Notes under the pieces: model-generated | Database searches by the model: none | The model's input: only the letters and a program-made list of their open reading frames with translations | What the model was told of the DNA's origin: nothing | NCBI RefSeq assembly: GCF_036370855.1 | Contig: NC_088099.1 | Span: 22,845,501-22,909,500, forward strand | Origin: Dromaius novaehollandiae | Taxonomy: Eukaryota; Chordata; Aves; Casuariiformes; Dromaiidae | Length of the DNA stretch: 64,000 nt | Reading direction: 5' to 3' | In this document: in pieces, positions 15,501 through 26,530 of the stretch | Numbering within the stretch: position 1 is the first letter of the stretch | How the letters are laid out: each line of letters opens with the position of its first letter | Translations under genes and position numbers: made by a program

Positions 15501-18500
15501 TGAATTCCAGAACAAAGAATCTTTCTTAAAGAGATCCTGTAACTATTGCCATTCATTGTGTCAGTCTTTTTTCCCAACCAGCTCTTTCCAAATATTTTAT
15601 AGGCACATGAACTATGTGAACTATTATGGTAGAGCAAAAGGACTGTAGTTTTGTTGTAATAAACTACAATACATGAAGGTACCATGGGAGATTCAAAGTA
15701 CACTCTGATAACTTTTTTATTTACAAGTCCAACCAGAACCTAGTTTGCCGGATTACGTTGTTTATGGCTACATACATGATGTGTCAGTCAGCCAGGTTAC
15801 CTTGTATGTTACTCCATTTTCCTACACAAACCCACAGTAGAATCTAACATACATCGTGGAGCTCAGAAGCCAATGTTCCTTGGAGGAAGTGAGAGAGTTG
15901 CCACATTATAACAGAAATGATTCCAACAACAAAAAAAAATTCTCACAAATATTCAATCAAAAAAAAAAAAAGAGAGAACTGTGCATGGTAATAAAAAAAA
16001 AAGAGAACTGTGCATGGTAATTGCCAAATTAAATATTTATACTTGTAGGTAAAGTAGATTAGAATCAAATCCACTGTACTCTAAATTGTCTATCAAGATC
16101 TATAATTCTAACTTTTTCTAGTAAGTGTCTCTGAGTATTATTATTTGGGCTTGCAGGAGCATAGCCTTCTGTTTTCTGTCCCTCAGAGGCTTCAAGTTAG
16201 TCAACCAGCCTTTTCAAATACACCCTAGGGAGTACAGTAAACATCAGCCATGTAGCAGAAGATTTTCAAAGACTTTTATAACATTTCAAGAACCAGTAAG
16301 GACAAATTGTAATCAGTAAAGCTGTTGTTGACTGATGACTGTTGCAGATGACTGAAAGGCAAATTGCCAATTGGACGGAAGCAGGCACATTGTAAAAGAT
16401 GCAGATATTTCATAGTATCTGGGTAGCCCATAAGAAGACATCAGGAGGATATAAATTGGTTCATCACTGGTTATTTTGCTGTTACTAGTATTTTAGAGGT
16501 ACAGTCATGTGCATAGCCTATGTTTAGAAAAGCTTATTTGCTGTAACAAAGAGCCTAGCTCTGAACCTGGGCACAGAACCCTGAGTTTGCTTTGTTTAAG
16601 TGACCAGGAGTTAGAAGAAAAATCTCTTACCACTGCAAGAAATATATGCCTTTCGCATGCTTGGGAGAGAAGAGTGTCAGGTGCTGTTCAAGGGATGCTA
16701 GCCCCTGCACAAAGCCTCTAGGGAGCCAATTTGTAAAAACAAACCAAAAAAAGTGTTTAAAAAAGGGGTTAGAACATTGCTACATTATTTTAAATCTCCA
16801 CTGCAGACATCATCACAAATGAAAAAGAATCTGAAAACAAAGTGGCCAGGTGTTACTGGAATCCTGGGTTTAGAAGGAAAAGTTGAGTCTGAAACCAATT
16901 AGTAACTACTGTGGGAAAAAAAATGCCAAGCTGAGGTTGGGCGTTCTGTCCCATATTTTGGACATCTTGCAGGACAGCACTCCTCACATAGTTTTTGTTA
17001 TCTTGGCTTACCAAATCTTGTTAAATCATCTTGGAATATTTAAGCACAGCAAATATGGACTGCATGTGGCTGAAGACGCCATATCTCTCACAGATTTTCT
17101 ATAGAGAATTGTGTTCATATGGCACTGGCACTGCAGGATGTATGCAGTGTTACTGACACATCCAGCTTTGAGAAACACTGGAAATGGTGAAAGTCCTCAA
17201 ATTCTTCCCACAGTAAATTTCCAAAATGAAATCTAAATCATGTGGAAGTCCTGACCAAAGTAAGTCCCAGCAAAGTTTCACTTCGATTTCCTCCATCCAG
17301 GGACATAGTTATGCTCTCCACATATAGATCACAAGTACAAGAAAAAAAAAAAAGGATATCCAGAGAAGCAAAACAAATAGGGATAGCAAGAAGGCCTGGA
17401 CTGCTGTTTTATGAAGTTTAGAAAGGCTCTATACTCATTACTGTTTAATACATTCTCAGCTTTCGATCTGGTTCTATATCTACATGCAGTGAGAAAAACT
17501 CCTGCACAATCTCTTCCACAGCAAAAACCCATTTAGGAAGCCAGATCCCTGCATTATTTATCTATGAAATTTCATATTGGGGCTCATACAAAGTCTGAGG
17601 CACTTGCTAGAAGGGCCAATTGAGTAACTGTCAACTGCACAGGAAAAAAAAAAATCTCCATTTCACTGGTTTGGCTGATTGCCAAGCAGCGTATAGTCTC
17701 AAAGCACATATCCTTACCAGCCACTTCATAATTCTGATATAAAGTGACAATCTGCTGTACGAAGGTCACTGAACCAAACCAGAGCTAGAGTAATGTTAAT
17801 TAAAGCCAAGACTGACCAAACCCTTTGTAGTCTCTTTCATCTAACTTCCTCTGTTACCACTGTCTCCCTCGTACCAGAACCTATGATCTCGTTTCTCTTG
17901 TTCCTTTCCTGTCAAATCAGGAATCAGTTCTGAAAGTATTCTCAATTCAGCTAGACAACTGAACCGTCTGTGCAACTGTACCCTGCACTGCTGCAAATCT
18001 GGATTTGCAGATTCATTGTTCTGCCTTTGGTTCTCCTTGACACGAGCTGCTGAAAAAAACTTCCCTAAATCTTGGATACTTCAGTGAAGTGGCACATGAA
18101 TCTGAAACAATCCTGGCTGGGATTTATTTTTATGAACTAAAATCCAGAACAAAAAAATTACAGAACTGCTCCATTTTTACTCATGTCTTTCTACAGTGGA
18201 AATCCTCTGTGCCCCAAATTCAAGCTCTAGCTTTTAAATGTTAGATCAGCAAGAAGTAGAAAAATCTTTCCCAGAAAATGAACATCTGAAAACTTTGAAA
18301 GGAAAATCATTACTCTTATGTGAAAGGAACATGGAGTTTTTAAAGTATACCTGTCATGCTTGGAATATCTCTATGAGATCAAACTAGAAATATTCATAAT
18401 TTACAATGAAACAGTTAAAGCAGGGACAGCATTTCTGCTGTAAGAAGAAGCCTTTTACATGCTTACTTTTGTATTCAGGAGGGTTTCAGTCTAAGAAATA

Positions 18501-18901
18501 ATTTTAGAACTCACTGACTCTCCTATAAAGGTATCCCTCATTAATTGAAGCACTAACCAGATTACAATCCTCTTGCATGCCATAAATCCGCTGTGGGCAC
18601 TCAGCTCTCTCCAGTAACATTTTGACCAGTTCTCGTGAGCGGTTCTTGTGGAGCTCAGTGCTGTCAGCTGAAAGAACGCGTAAAACTTCCATCAGATAGC
18701 CACGGCTGGGAGCATAGCTGCCATCCTGCCCATGCTCTTCCCCAGACTGTCCTTCAGCAATGAGCACGCTGAATATGAAAGCAGAACATACCACCCCAAG
18801 AGCTGGATGCTTGGTCAGAAAACACATCGCCTCTTCCTGCCGTGCGTGATCTGTACTGAATGTTCGGTTGTTGTTTGCACTTCACAGCTTAAACTTGAAA
18901 C
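1248..18901 (-). CDS. SLC39A12: SLC39A12 (zinc transporter ZIP12), 5' six coding exons, 3' part outside window
   Basis: ZIP12 is a plasma-membrane zinc importer of the LIV-1 branch of the ZIP family, known mainly from brain. Six coding exons join in transcription order: 18827-18558, 14663-14382, 11467-11260, 8778-8576, 4182-4011 and 1420-1248. All have AG acceptors and GT donors, with phases 0, 0, 1, 0, 1 and 0, and give 436 residues. Residues 1-24 form a signal peptide. About 25-378 are the extracellular domain, with several N-glycosylation sequons and paired cysteines. Two membrane helices follow at about 383-403 and 411-427. Words such as [34 protein letters not shown] and LPPTTLE match human ZIP12 as I remember it. 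Human ZIP12 is about 690 residues, so the metal-binding helices 4 and 5 lie left of base 1. Identification is secure; regulation is unknown. Confidence 0.95.
1421..4010 (-). other. SLC39A12 intron
   Basis: AT-rich, with short A and T tracts near 3190-3265. No exon or recognised repeat was seen. Confidence 0.85.
4011..4182 (-). CDS. SLC39A12: SLC39A12 exon, membrane-proximal extracellular part (residues 322-378)
   Basis: The exon is 172 bases, phase 0 in and phase 1 out, with acceptor TACATAG and donor GTGAGT. It encodes [13 protein letters not shown], then [21 protein letters not shown] and KLPPTTLE, leading directly to the first membrane helix. The Cys-Ser-Cys pair and LPPTTLE are identical in human ZIP12. 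Confidence 0.94.
5440..6462 (+). repeat. CR1 LINE fragment (reverse-transcriptase end and 3' region)
   Basis: About 1 kb resembles the CR1 ORF2 C-terminal region in sense orientation. Recognisable pieces are the 'cagtactggggttgatat' word, a degraded 'gacatggatagtggaatgg' region, 'tgggctgcattagcaagagtgt', 'gtccagtgcagggccaccaagatg', and the 3' end near 'gacatccagggtccctatgaacc'. It has stops and frameshifts and is a dead, 5'-truncated copy inside the SLC39A12 intron. The small open frames at 5552-5845 and 6030-6218 are part of this repeat. Confidence 0.85.
6513..6539. repeat. (CA)n microsatellite
   Basis: About 13 CA units lie in an SLC39A12 intron just after the CR1 copy. Confidence 0.95.
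6749..6774. repeat. (GGAT)n microsatellite
   Basis: About six imperfect GGAT units with one GCAT variant. Confidence 0.85.
8576..8778 (-). CDS. SLC39A12: SLC39A12 exon, variable part of extracellular domain (residues 254-321)
   Basis: The exon is 203 bases, phase 1 in and phase 0 out. The acceptor is TTACTAG behind a modest pyrimidine tract, and the donor is the weak GTTAAT. It encodes [15 protein letters not shown] followed by a basic, His-rich and poorly conserved stretch (HSHKRRHHN) with sequons NMT and NHT, ending DWNQ. In human ZIP12 the same interval is also poorly conserved and hydrophilic. Exon borders fit the reading phases of both neighbours. Confidence 0.88.
8779..11259 (-). other. 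SLC39A12 intron
   Basis: No exon or clear repeat was seen. Confidence 0.85.
11260..11467 (-). CDS. SLC39A12: SLC39A12 exon, extracellular domain (residues 185-253)
   Basis: The exon is 208 bases, phase 0 in and phase 1 out, with acceptor GATTTCAG and donor GTAAGG. It encodes CVDVSTLKK, then [20 protein letters not shown] and LPSPEFF, ending in [10 protein letters not shown]. The words LPQLAA, IITLSLQGVC and LPSPDYF occur at the same place in human ZIP12. NST is a likely glycosylation site. Confidence 0.95.
11468..14381 (-). other. SLC39A12 intron
   Basis: Contains a T homopolymer near 13553-13568. The short frames in it have no recognised similarity. Confidence 0.85.
14382..14663 (-). CDS. 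SLC39A12: SLC39A12 exon, extracellular domain (residues 91-184)
   Basis: The exon is 282 bases, phase 0 at both ends, with acceptor TTCACAG and donor GTAAAT. It opens with [13 protein letters not shown], continues through LLYYILHQ and ends at SETQ. The sequon NET sits in [10 protein letters not shown]. The match to the human ZIP12 extracellular domain is close along the whole exon. It lies between the first coding exon and the exon at 11.3 kb. Confidence 0.95.
14664..18557 (-). other. SLC39A12 intron
   Basis: Contains the 29-bp tandem duplication at 15.96-16.02 kb and A tracts near 17340. No exon was seen. Confidence 0.85.
15961..16021. repeat. 29-bp tandem duplication with A tracts
   Basis: 'gagaactgtgcatggtaat' occurs at 15974-15992 and 16003-16021, each copy preceded by a run of A. 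It lies in the SLC39A12 intron. Confidence 0.9.
18558..18901 (-). CDS. SLC39A12: SLC39A12 exon with start codon and short 5' UTR
   Basis: Coding runs from the ATG at 18827-18825 to 18558 (90 residues, phase 0), followed by the donor GTTAGT. The start is chosen because the protein begins MCFLTKHP, close to human ZIP12 (MCFRTK), and is followed by a hydrophobic signal sequence ending near residue 24. The sequon NRS (62-64) and cysteines 77 and 88 lie in the mature part. Upstream, about 74 bases of untranslated leader reach a likely acceptor (TTCCTCAG) at 18902-18903 behind a T/C-rich tract, so a further non-coding first exon probably lies to the right. The exon could instead begin at a local transcription start. 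Confidence 0.9.
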
Positions 18902-19232
18902 CTGAGGAATCTGAATAGTAAAGAGGAAAAAAACCCCAACCCTTTAATTAGTGTGACTGCAATATGTTTGCAAGGATTTATTAATTGGTTGGCTAAGCTG
19001 ATTTGCAGTGACAAGCTGTTTTTGAACAACAGGGAGCCTGTAGGGACTTTACAGCGCAGAACAGCAGGAAACTAAGACGACCATGGCCTTAAAACTTCTG
19101 TAGAATTATCAGTAAGAGGTTGACTCAAACTGCCTTTCCCTCCTCATAAAAGTGAAGTGTATGGTTTTCAATTCAGTGTCATGTTATTGCATTCATTCAT
19201 AATCCTCTTCAGCAGAAGAGCAAAACACAATA

Positions 19233-19247
19233 GCTTTCACTTTCACT
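19233..19247 (-). promoter_or_regulatory. interferon-response-like element (IRF site)
   Basis: On the minus strand it reads AGTGAAAGTGAAAGC, which fits the GAAANNGAAA pattern of IRF/ISRE sites. It lies about 330 bases upstream of the SLC39A12 exon with the start codon. Short motifs occur by chance, so function is only inferred. Confidence 0.35.
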
Positions 19248-20477
19248 CCACTATGAAACTGGTTTTTAGTAGCAGTAATCGGTGCAAATAAAGATTACTA
19301 GGGTAATTTTGGTATGAACATGCAGTAATTATGTTACACAGCAATGATATAGAGCAGGTTTTCTTTTCAAAACACTTTACCAACATTACTTAACTTCAGC
19401 TACACAACACCAAATGAGAATGAACATAATGTGCCTAAAAACTAGTGATACTTTATGGTCAGCTGAAAGAGTTACAAGACTGAGGTAGTAAGTTCATTCA
19501 TACAGCTCAGTGAATAACCAAGACAAGTACACCAGAAGCAATCAGTTTAACTTTTTAAAATCCTAGATGCAAAAGACATTCTGTACTGTAAATCTGTCTT
19601 GACAATATCCTTCCTAAGATACTATCACTCTGCTTTAACAATATGTATCTCAGTATCAAAACACAAGAAGGACAGAAGAGTTTAAGTTCTGTTTTCCACC
19701 AAGAGTTTTTCATTTTGTTGATGGGCAGATGCTGGCAGCTACATAAATTTGCTGATTATAATGCACAAATGTTAGACAGTCATACAGAAGTTCAGCTTCT
19801 CTTAACTGCCATATAATACGTATGTGACTTATTTTAAAGGAAACTCTGCTAACAGAGTATTTAAAATGAAATAAATAACTGCTGAATTCACACTGGCATT
19901 CACTCAGAGTAAGATTAGTATGTTTTAAATGCTAGGAAAAGTTTTGGTGTTTAGATAAATTTTGTTGTTAGCAGTTAGGAATATGTATCATAGTTACAGG
20001 GATGCATTTATTTCTAAACATTATTTTCTTACCTTTTGTAGGGAAAAAAGAATGATTGTGTATCTCTAGCTTTGTGGCCTTTGAATCCTCACAAGTATTT
20101 AGCTGCTGGAAGTCCAATGTTTTTAAAATTCCTTGATGGTTCTCTGGAAGCTGGAGAGGATTAGTTTATTGCTGCCTTGAAAAGTTTTCAGTTGCTATGG
20201 AGAGAGCTGCTCTTAAGGTAACAATGGAGGTGGATAGGAATTAGTACATGTTCTTCTTGGCAAGTTCTAAGCATCACATAATTGAATGTATTTAGCAAAT
20301 CATTTTAGTAGTTATCATTTTATGTAAACAGTCCCCACTTTATTTCAACAGATGACAGGATGTATAACATCTATTGAAAAATCTATTTCACTGTGATTGA
20401 TAATACATGCAGGCACCCTAACTGTTCTCTACTTTATTGCATTATCTGAGCAGTTCTATAAAATACTTGAATTTCTT

Positions 20478-20519
20478 TTTTTAATCAAAACATTACAAAG
20501 TTTTTAATCAAAACATTAC
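20478..20519. repeat. 23-bp tandem duplication
   Basis: 'tttttaatcaaaacattac' occurs at 20478-20496 and 20501-20519. Confidence 0.9.
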
Positions 20520-23500
20520 TTCTTTTTGCAAATACGAAAACAGAATAAAAACATTTTCAAGCAGCTCCATAGAAAAATGGTACTTTTCTTAAGAAAACAC
20601 TATCCATAGAGAACAGGCCCCTTCATCGCCACTCATTCTGTGCCACATCTGCAAAAATTAAAAAGGCTGGGATACTTCAGGCTGTGGTGAAAAAAATATT
20701 TTCCATCCACTCAGATTTGCTAAGGGATGCTGCTGCAAAGTTGAGATTTATCTCGCCATGCCATTACAATATTCTCACCTTGGAATTTAGTGAAAAATGT
20801 CATGACTGACGGATTTCACAGCAATGGATACACCAGATGTATCATTCTCCCACCTCCGAAATCTTGAGTGTAGTAATGAAGAATTATCATCTCAGCTGGC
20901 TCTTCAAATCTTGTGTAGCAGTAAGCCAGCTTACCTTAACAGTAATGGAAATGTTATAATTCTCCTTAAAACTAGACTGACAAAAACCTGGGTACTAAAA
21001 TGCAAGTAGTGTCTCCTACAAGGTGGTGAGCTCAAAGAGAACCATCTCAGATTAAAGTCTGAGAACTGGCAACTGATACTGATTATAAACAAAAATGAAA
21101 CTGAGCACAACAGCTTGAATGAAATGCAAAATGTAAACAAATGTTCTCACAAATATAAGGTACAAGCACATGGAAGTATGTACGAACTCCTGTGTGATCA
21201 GAGCTGAGTGCTTTAAAAAACAGCCCTATTATTAGTTATTCAAGTGCAAAGAAACCCTGACATTTTTATCAAAATACGTTATTTTACCTTCACAAATTAC
21301 AGAAGATTTTTATCAAACTAAAATCGCTAAACTTTCATCTTTATGCAAACAGGAGTTATAGGAATATTCATCTCAAAACCTTGCTTTTTTTTTCCATATG
21401 AAGACCAAAAAGGCAGAAACAGATGACTGTAAGCATCTTCTCTAGCCTCCATATAATTCCCACTGTGAAACAAAGCTAACTACATCCACATTTGTTCCAC
21501 TAATAAAAAATAATTACTCAGATAATGAGGGAATAGCTTCCAGCATTCAAGCCTGGGGATCGCTAAATCTCTAAATAACATAGAATAGGTTTATCTGTAT
21601 ATGATTTGGTGGTTTGTATACTATTACAAATTAAGAATTTATTCTATCCAACTAGCATGTGTACAAGCAAAGGGTGGACTGTTTCAACTTGTTGAGAGAA
21701 GCTAACATATAAAAACAAACATTTGATGACTTGTAACCATCGAAAGCTGTTGATTTACATAGTAATACTGGCAATATCTTACATTAACATTTATACTACA
21801 CAGTAATGATAACAAAAGCAAATGTATAGTGTATTAAAAAGCAACAGATAATAATTGTTACAGCCTACTGTGGCTGATTTCAAAGCAGAATTGACTTCCC
21901 CTTGTAAGACTAACTGTTGCAAACTTCTTCCTCTGACTCGTAAATGAGTTTCTCGGTGGTGGCAATATAACTGATGGTGACTCAAGTTTAAATCTCTGCT
22001 TTTACCCCTGACTTCAGAGCATTACCTCTACTTTCAGTCATCCAGTCATCACCATAGATTTTTTCTGTCTACAGAGGTTTTTACTGCTATTACTGCTTTT
22101 GAAGTAATTTGTAAAACCAATTACTAACTCTTTTTTTCAAACATTTCTTTAATACCATTGTTCCCATACCACCTACTCACACTGACATTGTGCCACCTGA
22201 TAAAATGGGATAGTGAAAATAACAGAGCCATGTAGTTAGAAGCCTGTTAGAATTTTACTGAGATACACAGACAGGAAGAGATCCAATGACACAGTTTAAT
22301 GCCTCAAAACCTCAAGAAGCAGCTATCACTATAATTCTCTCATTTATTATAACAATTTCTGACATTTTGGCTTAAATGTGATCGCATGTCTCTCAGTGGT
22401 TTTTAATAAAGGGGAACAAGCTCTGCGCAGAAACTCTGTACGATGGTCATAACCCAGTGATTCTCTGCTTACTACAGAATTACAATATGTGTGACAGAAA
22501 AAGCCCTCAGAGGTATTAGAGAACCGGAATACCTCAAACCAAAGCAGCTTGTCATCCTAACACGACTGATGGTATACATCAAAATCAGAGATATGATGAA
22601 CTTCCTGATTAAATAAACAAATGAAATTTTTTTTATTCCATTCTACACCATAAATAACTTGGTACACTGGAGTAAGGATCTGAGCTCAAAGATTTGCAGT
22701 TACAATCATTTTAAATCAGTTTGAACAGATACACCATGGAGAAATACTTGCAAGACAGTAACTGACTGCTGGCAGACACAGGTACATGTTCCAGGAAAAA
22801 TGAATAACAGAACTGCCAAGGTGAAAAAAAAGAGTGATAAAAATGGGAACTTCTTAAAACTCTTATGTAATCCATGATTCGGTCCATGACTTCAGACAGT
22901 GCATATTAAATTTTCTTCATACACAAATTCAATTTCAATATGATCATGTTAGGATAATATCCTAACTTTCATTTGCAGTGATAGGAGTGAAGGCAATTTA
23001 CACATGGCATAACCAGACACAGAACATGATAAGCACATGCAGGAAATCATCTTTGATTACAAGATTTTTATTTATTTATTTGGTTTTAAGTGAGCCAGTA
23101 AGAGTTTACTGCAGCTTATCTTGTTGTTTCTCCCACCCATGCACCTGATGGGAGAACAAAAGCAAGTTGCCCATTCACAAACGTCATGACTGCACTCTGC
23201 AAATTACTGTCTTTCAAAGGATCAGTGAATTAAATGATGTAGGAATAGGAAAACTCTTTAGAGAACTACCTCTGTGATGACAAGGACATTCCTGTGACCT
23301 CCACCAACCTGGCAAAGAGCTTAATTTTATTTGTACAGCAGAATGGGAGAGGATATAGGCATCATTTTAGCAAGACCCCCGCTGAAGTTCACAGCTTACT
23401 GAGAAATGCAGCTATGTATAACTCTCATTTCTTAAATACTGTATAACTTATTTTGATGGACTAAGCAAATACATTTTCTGCCCTTTTACTAATCGCAGCA

Positions 23501-26164
23501 ATTATGGCAAATAGAAGAGAATCCTGTGGTACTGCAGATTTCCTCCATGTTATTAATGTGACGTGTGCACATTGCTATAATTACAGCCATAGGCAGCATA
23601 TTGACATATGAAAGGACTTCATTTTGCATGCAATTTGTGTAGAATTTGAATATATAAAGCATCTTTGCCAAAGAATGAATGCTGGAGTGCTGCAATACAA
23701 AATGTCAGTGCTTTAAAATCACCATGGTCTATTCAGCTTCAGGTCTCGTATGTCAATCCTAACAGTATCATGTATATTAAGATTTCCAATGAACTAAAAT
23801 AAATGAATGCTAATTAAATTATTATCTAAGTTATATATATTAATAAATATCTCCAGAGCAAGCCTTGTATTAGGCCAGGATTGCTAAATTCACCTGTTAG
23901 TCAGCAGAAAGTTTCCTAGGAAAGATTTGAAAATCTAAGTATATTAAAATAGAAAAGAAAGAACTCACGGATCGCTTCCTCTCCAGCCCAGCAAAGCCTC
24001 TTGTGCTTTGAGAAATGTACCTTCAGAAGTGCTTTTTTACATTCTGCAGAACTTATCTGTGGAATTTACTGCCTTTAAGATGTTCCTGGTATGAAACCTT
24101 AAACAGGTTAGCAAAAAGAAAGTGTTCATTTTTATGGAAAGTGTGATCTAAAATCTCATTAATTCACGCACCTTTCTTCAAACTTCTCCCTCACACAGTC
24201 TCTCCATTGCTGAATATCTGGCTGTGTTGGTTAAAAAAAAAAAAAAGGAGTGAAAGGAGTGCAGAGCTAATTGTCAAGATATTCAACAATAACTTAATTA
24301 TTAACAAGAACTCAGTCACAGTAAGAGTGTCTTTGGGATAAGAAAAAGAGAGGGGTTCAGAAAGATGTATACTAAATTGTTCATTTGAAAATTCAAAAAC
24401 ATATGGGAAAAATATGCTCTTATGTTCATCTTCAGGAACTTCAGTAGCCTACTAACTTTATTGAAGTGATCAGAACATTCAAGTATAGCTACTAGGCCAT
24501 CACGTCAGCTTCATGAATCTCACCTACTTTTAGATGAATTAGATGCAGAAAGCAAGTTATTGAACTTTCCACCATCTATTGCTGGGTTATGTCGTATAGT
24601 CTTATCAGAATCTATTATGTAGTACTGTTTGTCTCTATTCCTTTAGGTTTCTAAAGATACTAGGCTCAAAAAACATGAGTTGATTTTACTAAGTGTCTCT
24701 TCTACCATTTATGCCCTAACTATCCATTTCTGAATATAAGAAACTTAAATATCTCAGATGAAGAATTATATCACAGTATTACAGTATAGAACAGCAAGTA
24801 ATAGTCTAATGAAACAAGTAAACATTTTTAAATTGAAAATCCTACAATGGAAGGACAATGAAGATCTAGTATTAATAGAAAACAACTACATTTAACCCAA
24901 TACAAACTTCATTGCAATACAGTGAGCTTAGTTTCCACCTCTCTTCATTGACCTACTAGTACCTCCCCATGTAACCCAGCATTATATCCAGTATTTGAAG
25001 GTTTGGTAAAAAGAGCAGGAGAGGAGTTTGTTATCTTAAAAAATGGTCACACATTATGAAAAAAAAAAAGACTTTTAAAAGTTGTTTATCGGTACATCCA
25101 TAAATAACCTACATATCAGTATTCACAAGGAATGCACCTATGCAACCATTAGGCTATAAAGTAAATGCTTGGGTTTTGCTAGCCTATAAGAATACATACA
25201 GAAAATACAAAATCAACTACTATTTTAACTTTGCAAATACAGTCTGAGTTAACACATCGTATATTGTTGTAGCATTGTTCTATCCAATTTAGGAACAATT
25301 CTTATTTTCTCATCAAGAGGACACACTGTTCATTCCTCTCAGTTTTGGCCACAGAATTCTTTGTATCACTAGTTACTGGAACAGAATTGCTGCAGTTTAA
25401 TAATACGCCAGTGAATCTAGCATCTGTTTGTCACTGGCTGTGTGGTTTGGATTTTTGTCCTTGTGGAACAAACAGATTGTGAGTTCAGTGTTTATTATTG
25501 CAAGAATCACTAGAATAAGTAACCATACTGAGGTGAGGTATTTGCGCATCTTCATTGTTTTCCTCTCCCGTAAATGAATATTCAAAGCAGTTACTAAGAC
25601 GTATGGATGATCTTCTCATGGTGGGCAGTAATACCTCTTCTCTGAAATACATAAACAGTTTACTATGTGTGTATGTTCTCACTACATGAAGGTATACGAG
25701 GAACATGAAACATATCCAAAGAATATGAAACAGCATAAACAGAACCAGGGATAATTCAGTAGGAAATCTACTTTATTCTGTTTCCTATATCATCACAACA
25801 GGTTTTTTCTCCGCATACTTGAATTCATCTGCTGAGCGTGTGTGATTATAACCGTATTAGTTATGCCTGATGAAGTATCCTTAATGACTTACCATAATTT
25901 TAGGATTTTCACAGCTCTCCTGAAAATCCTTGGTCAAATGCATGCACAGATTGCACTTGGCTCTTTCATCGCTGCACAATCTACATGCCTCACAAGTCGT
26001 GTGGGTGAGTGGTGCATCCAGGTCTTAATTGCCCTCCACCGTGCCCCATCTTAAGGATAATTTTTTATTATCACCCTTAAATATGCACTCATTCATTATG
26101 TACTATTTATGTTTCATCCCATGTCTACAATTCCAGGCCTCTAATTATTTCTGCATTAAATCCT

Positions 26165-26530
26165 AATTATCATCTGTAGACTCCTGACCCAATGCCATCA
26201 GGAAACTATACCCCAAAGACATTTAAGAAAATATTAGATAAGAGTGGTCTCAGGACTCAAGTCTTGGAAGATCCCCCTAGTAATTTCCCTCCAGATCAGT
26301 ATATCCCTTTGCAAAACAACTCAAAATCCTCTAGATTTTTACCCACCTTCAATTTTTCCATCTCTTTCAGTTTAAAAAGTAATTTCCAACACACAAATGT
26401 TATAGTGAAGTCCTGAGAGAGCCAATCTGGTGTGTCTCCTTTATCCAGACTATCAATCATTAAAAAATGTCCAATCTTTCCTTCCTAGTAGTTTCTTAAT
26501 TAGTTCTTCAGTAACCTTCAAAAGGAAAAT
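26165..26530 (-). repeat. old CR1 fragment, antisense
   Basis: The stretch 'agagtggtctcaggactcaa', then 'ggaagatccccctagtaatt' and 'tagatttttacccacc', follows the antisense of CR1 ORF2 ('gtggtcccaggac...', 'ggggacaccactagtgac', 'gttcttgacccac'). It is heavily diverged. The open frames at 26192-26416 and 26430-26651 fall in or next to it and are not genes. Confidence 0.6.

Larger units (their letters stand above)
18904..26164. other. gene-free stretch upstream of SLC39A12
   Basis: It may contain an unseen non-coding first exon and the first intron of SLC39A12. It has the IRF-like site at 19.24 kb, a small tandem duplication at 20.5 kb and A tracts. Two overlapping small frames lie at 25397-25620. 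No recognised coding exon. Confidence 0.7.
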
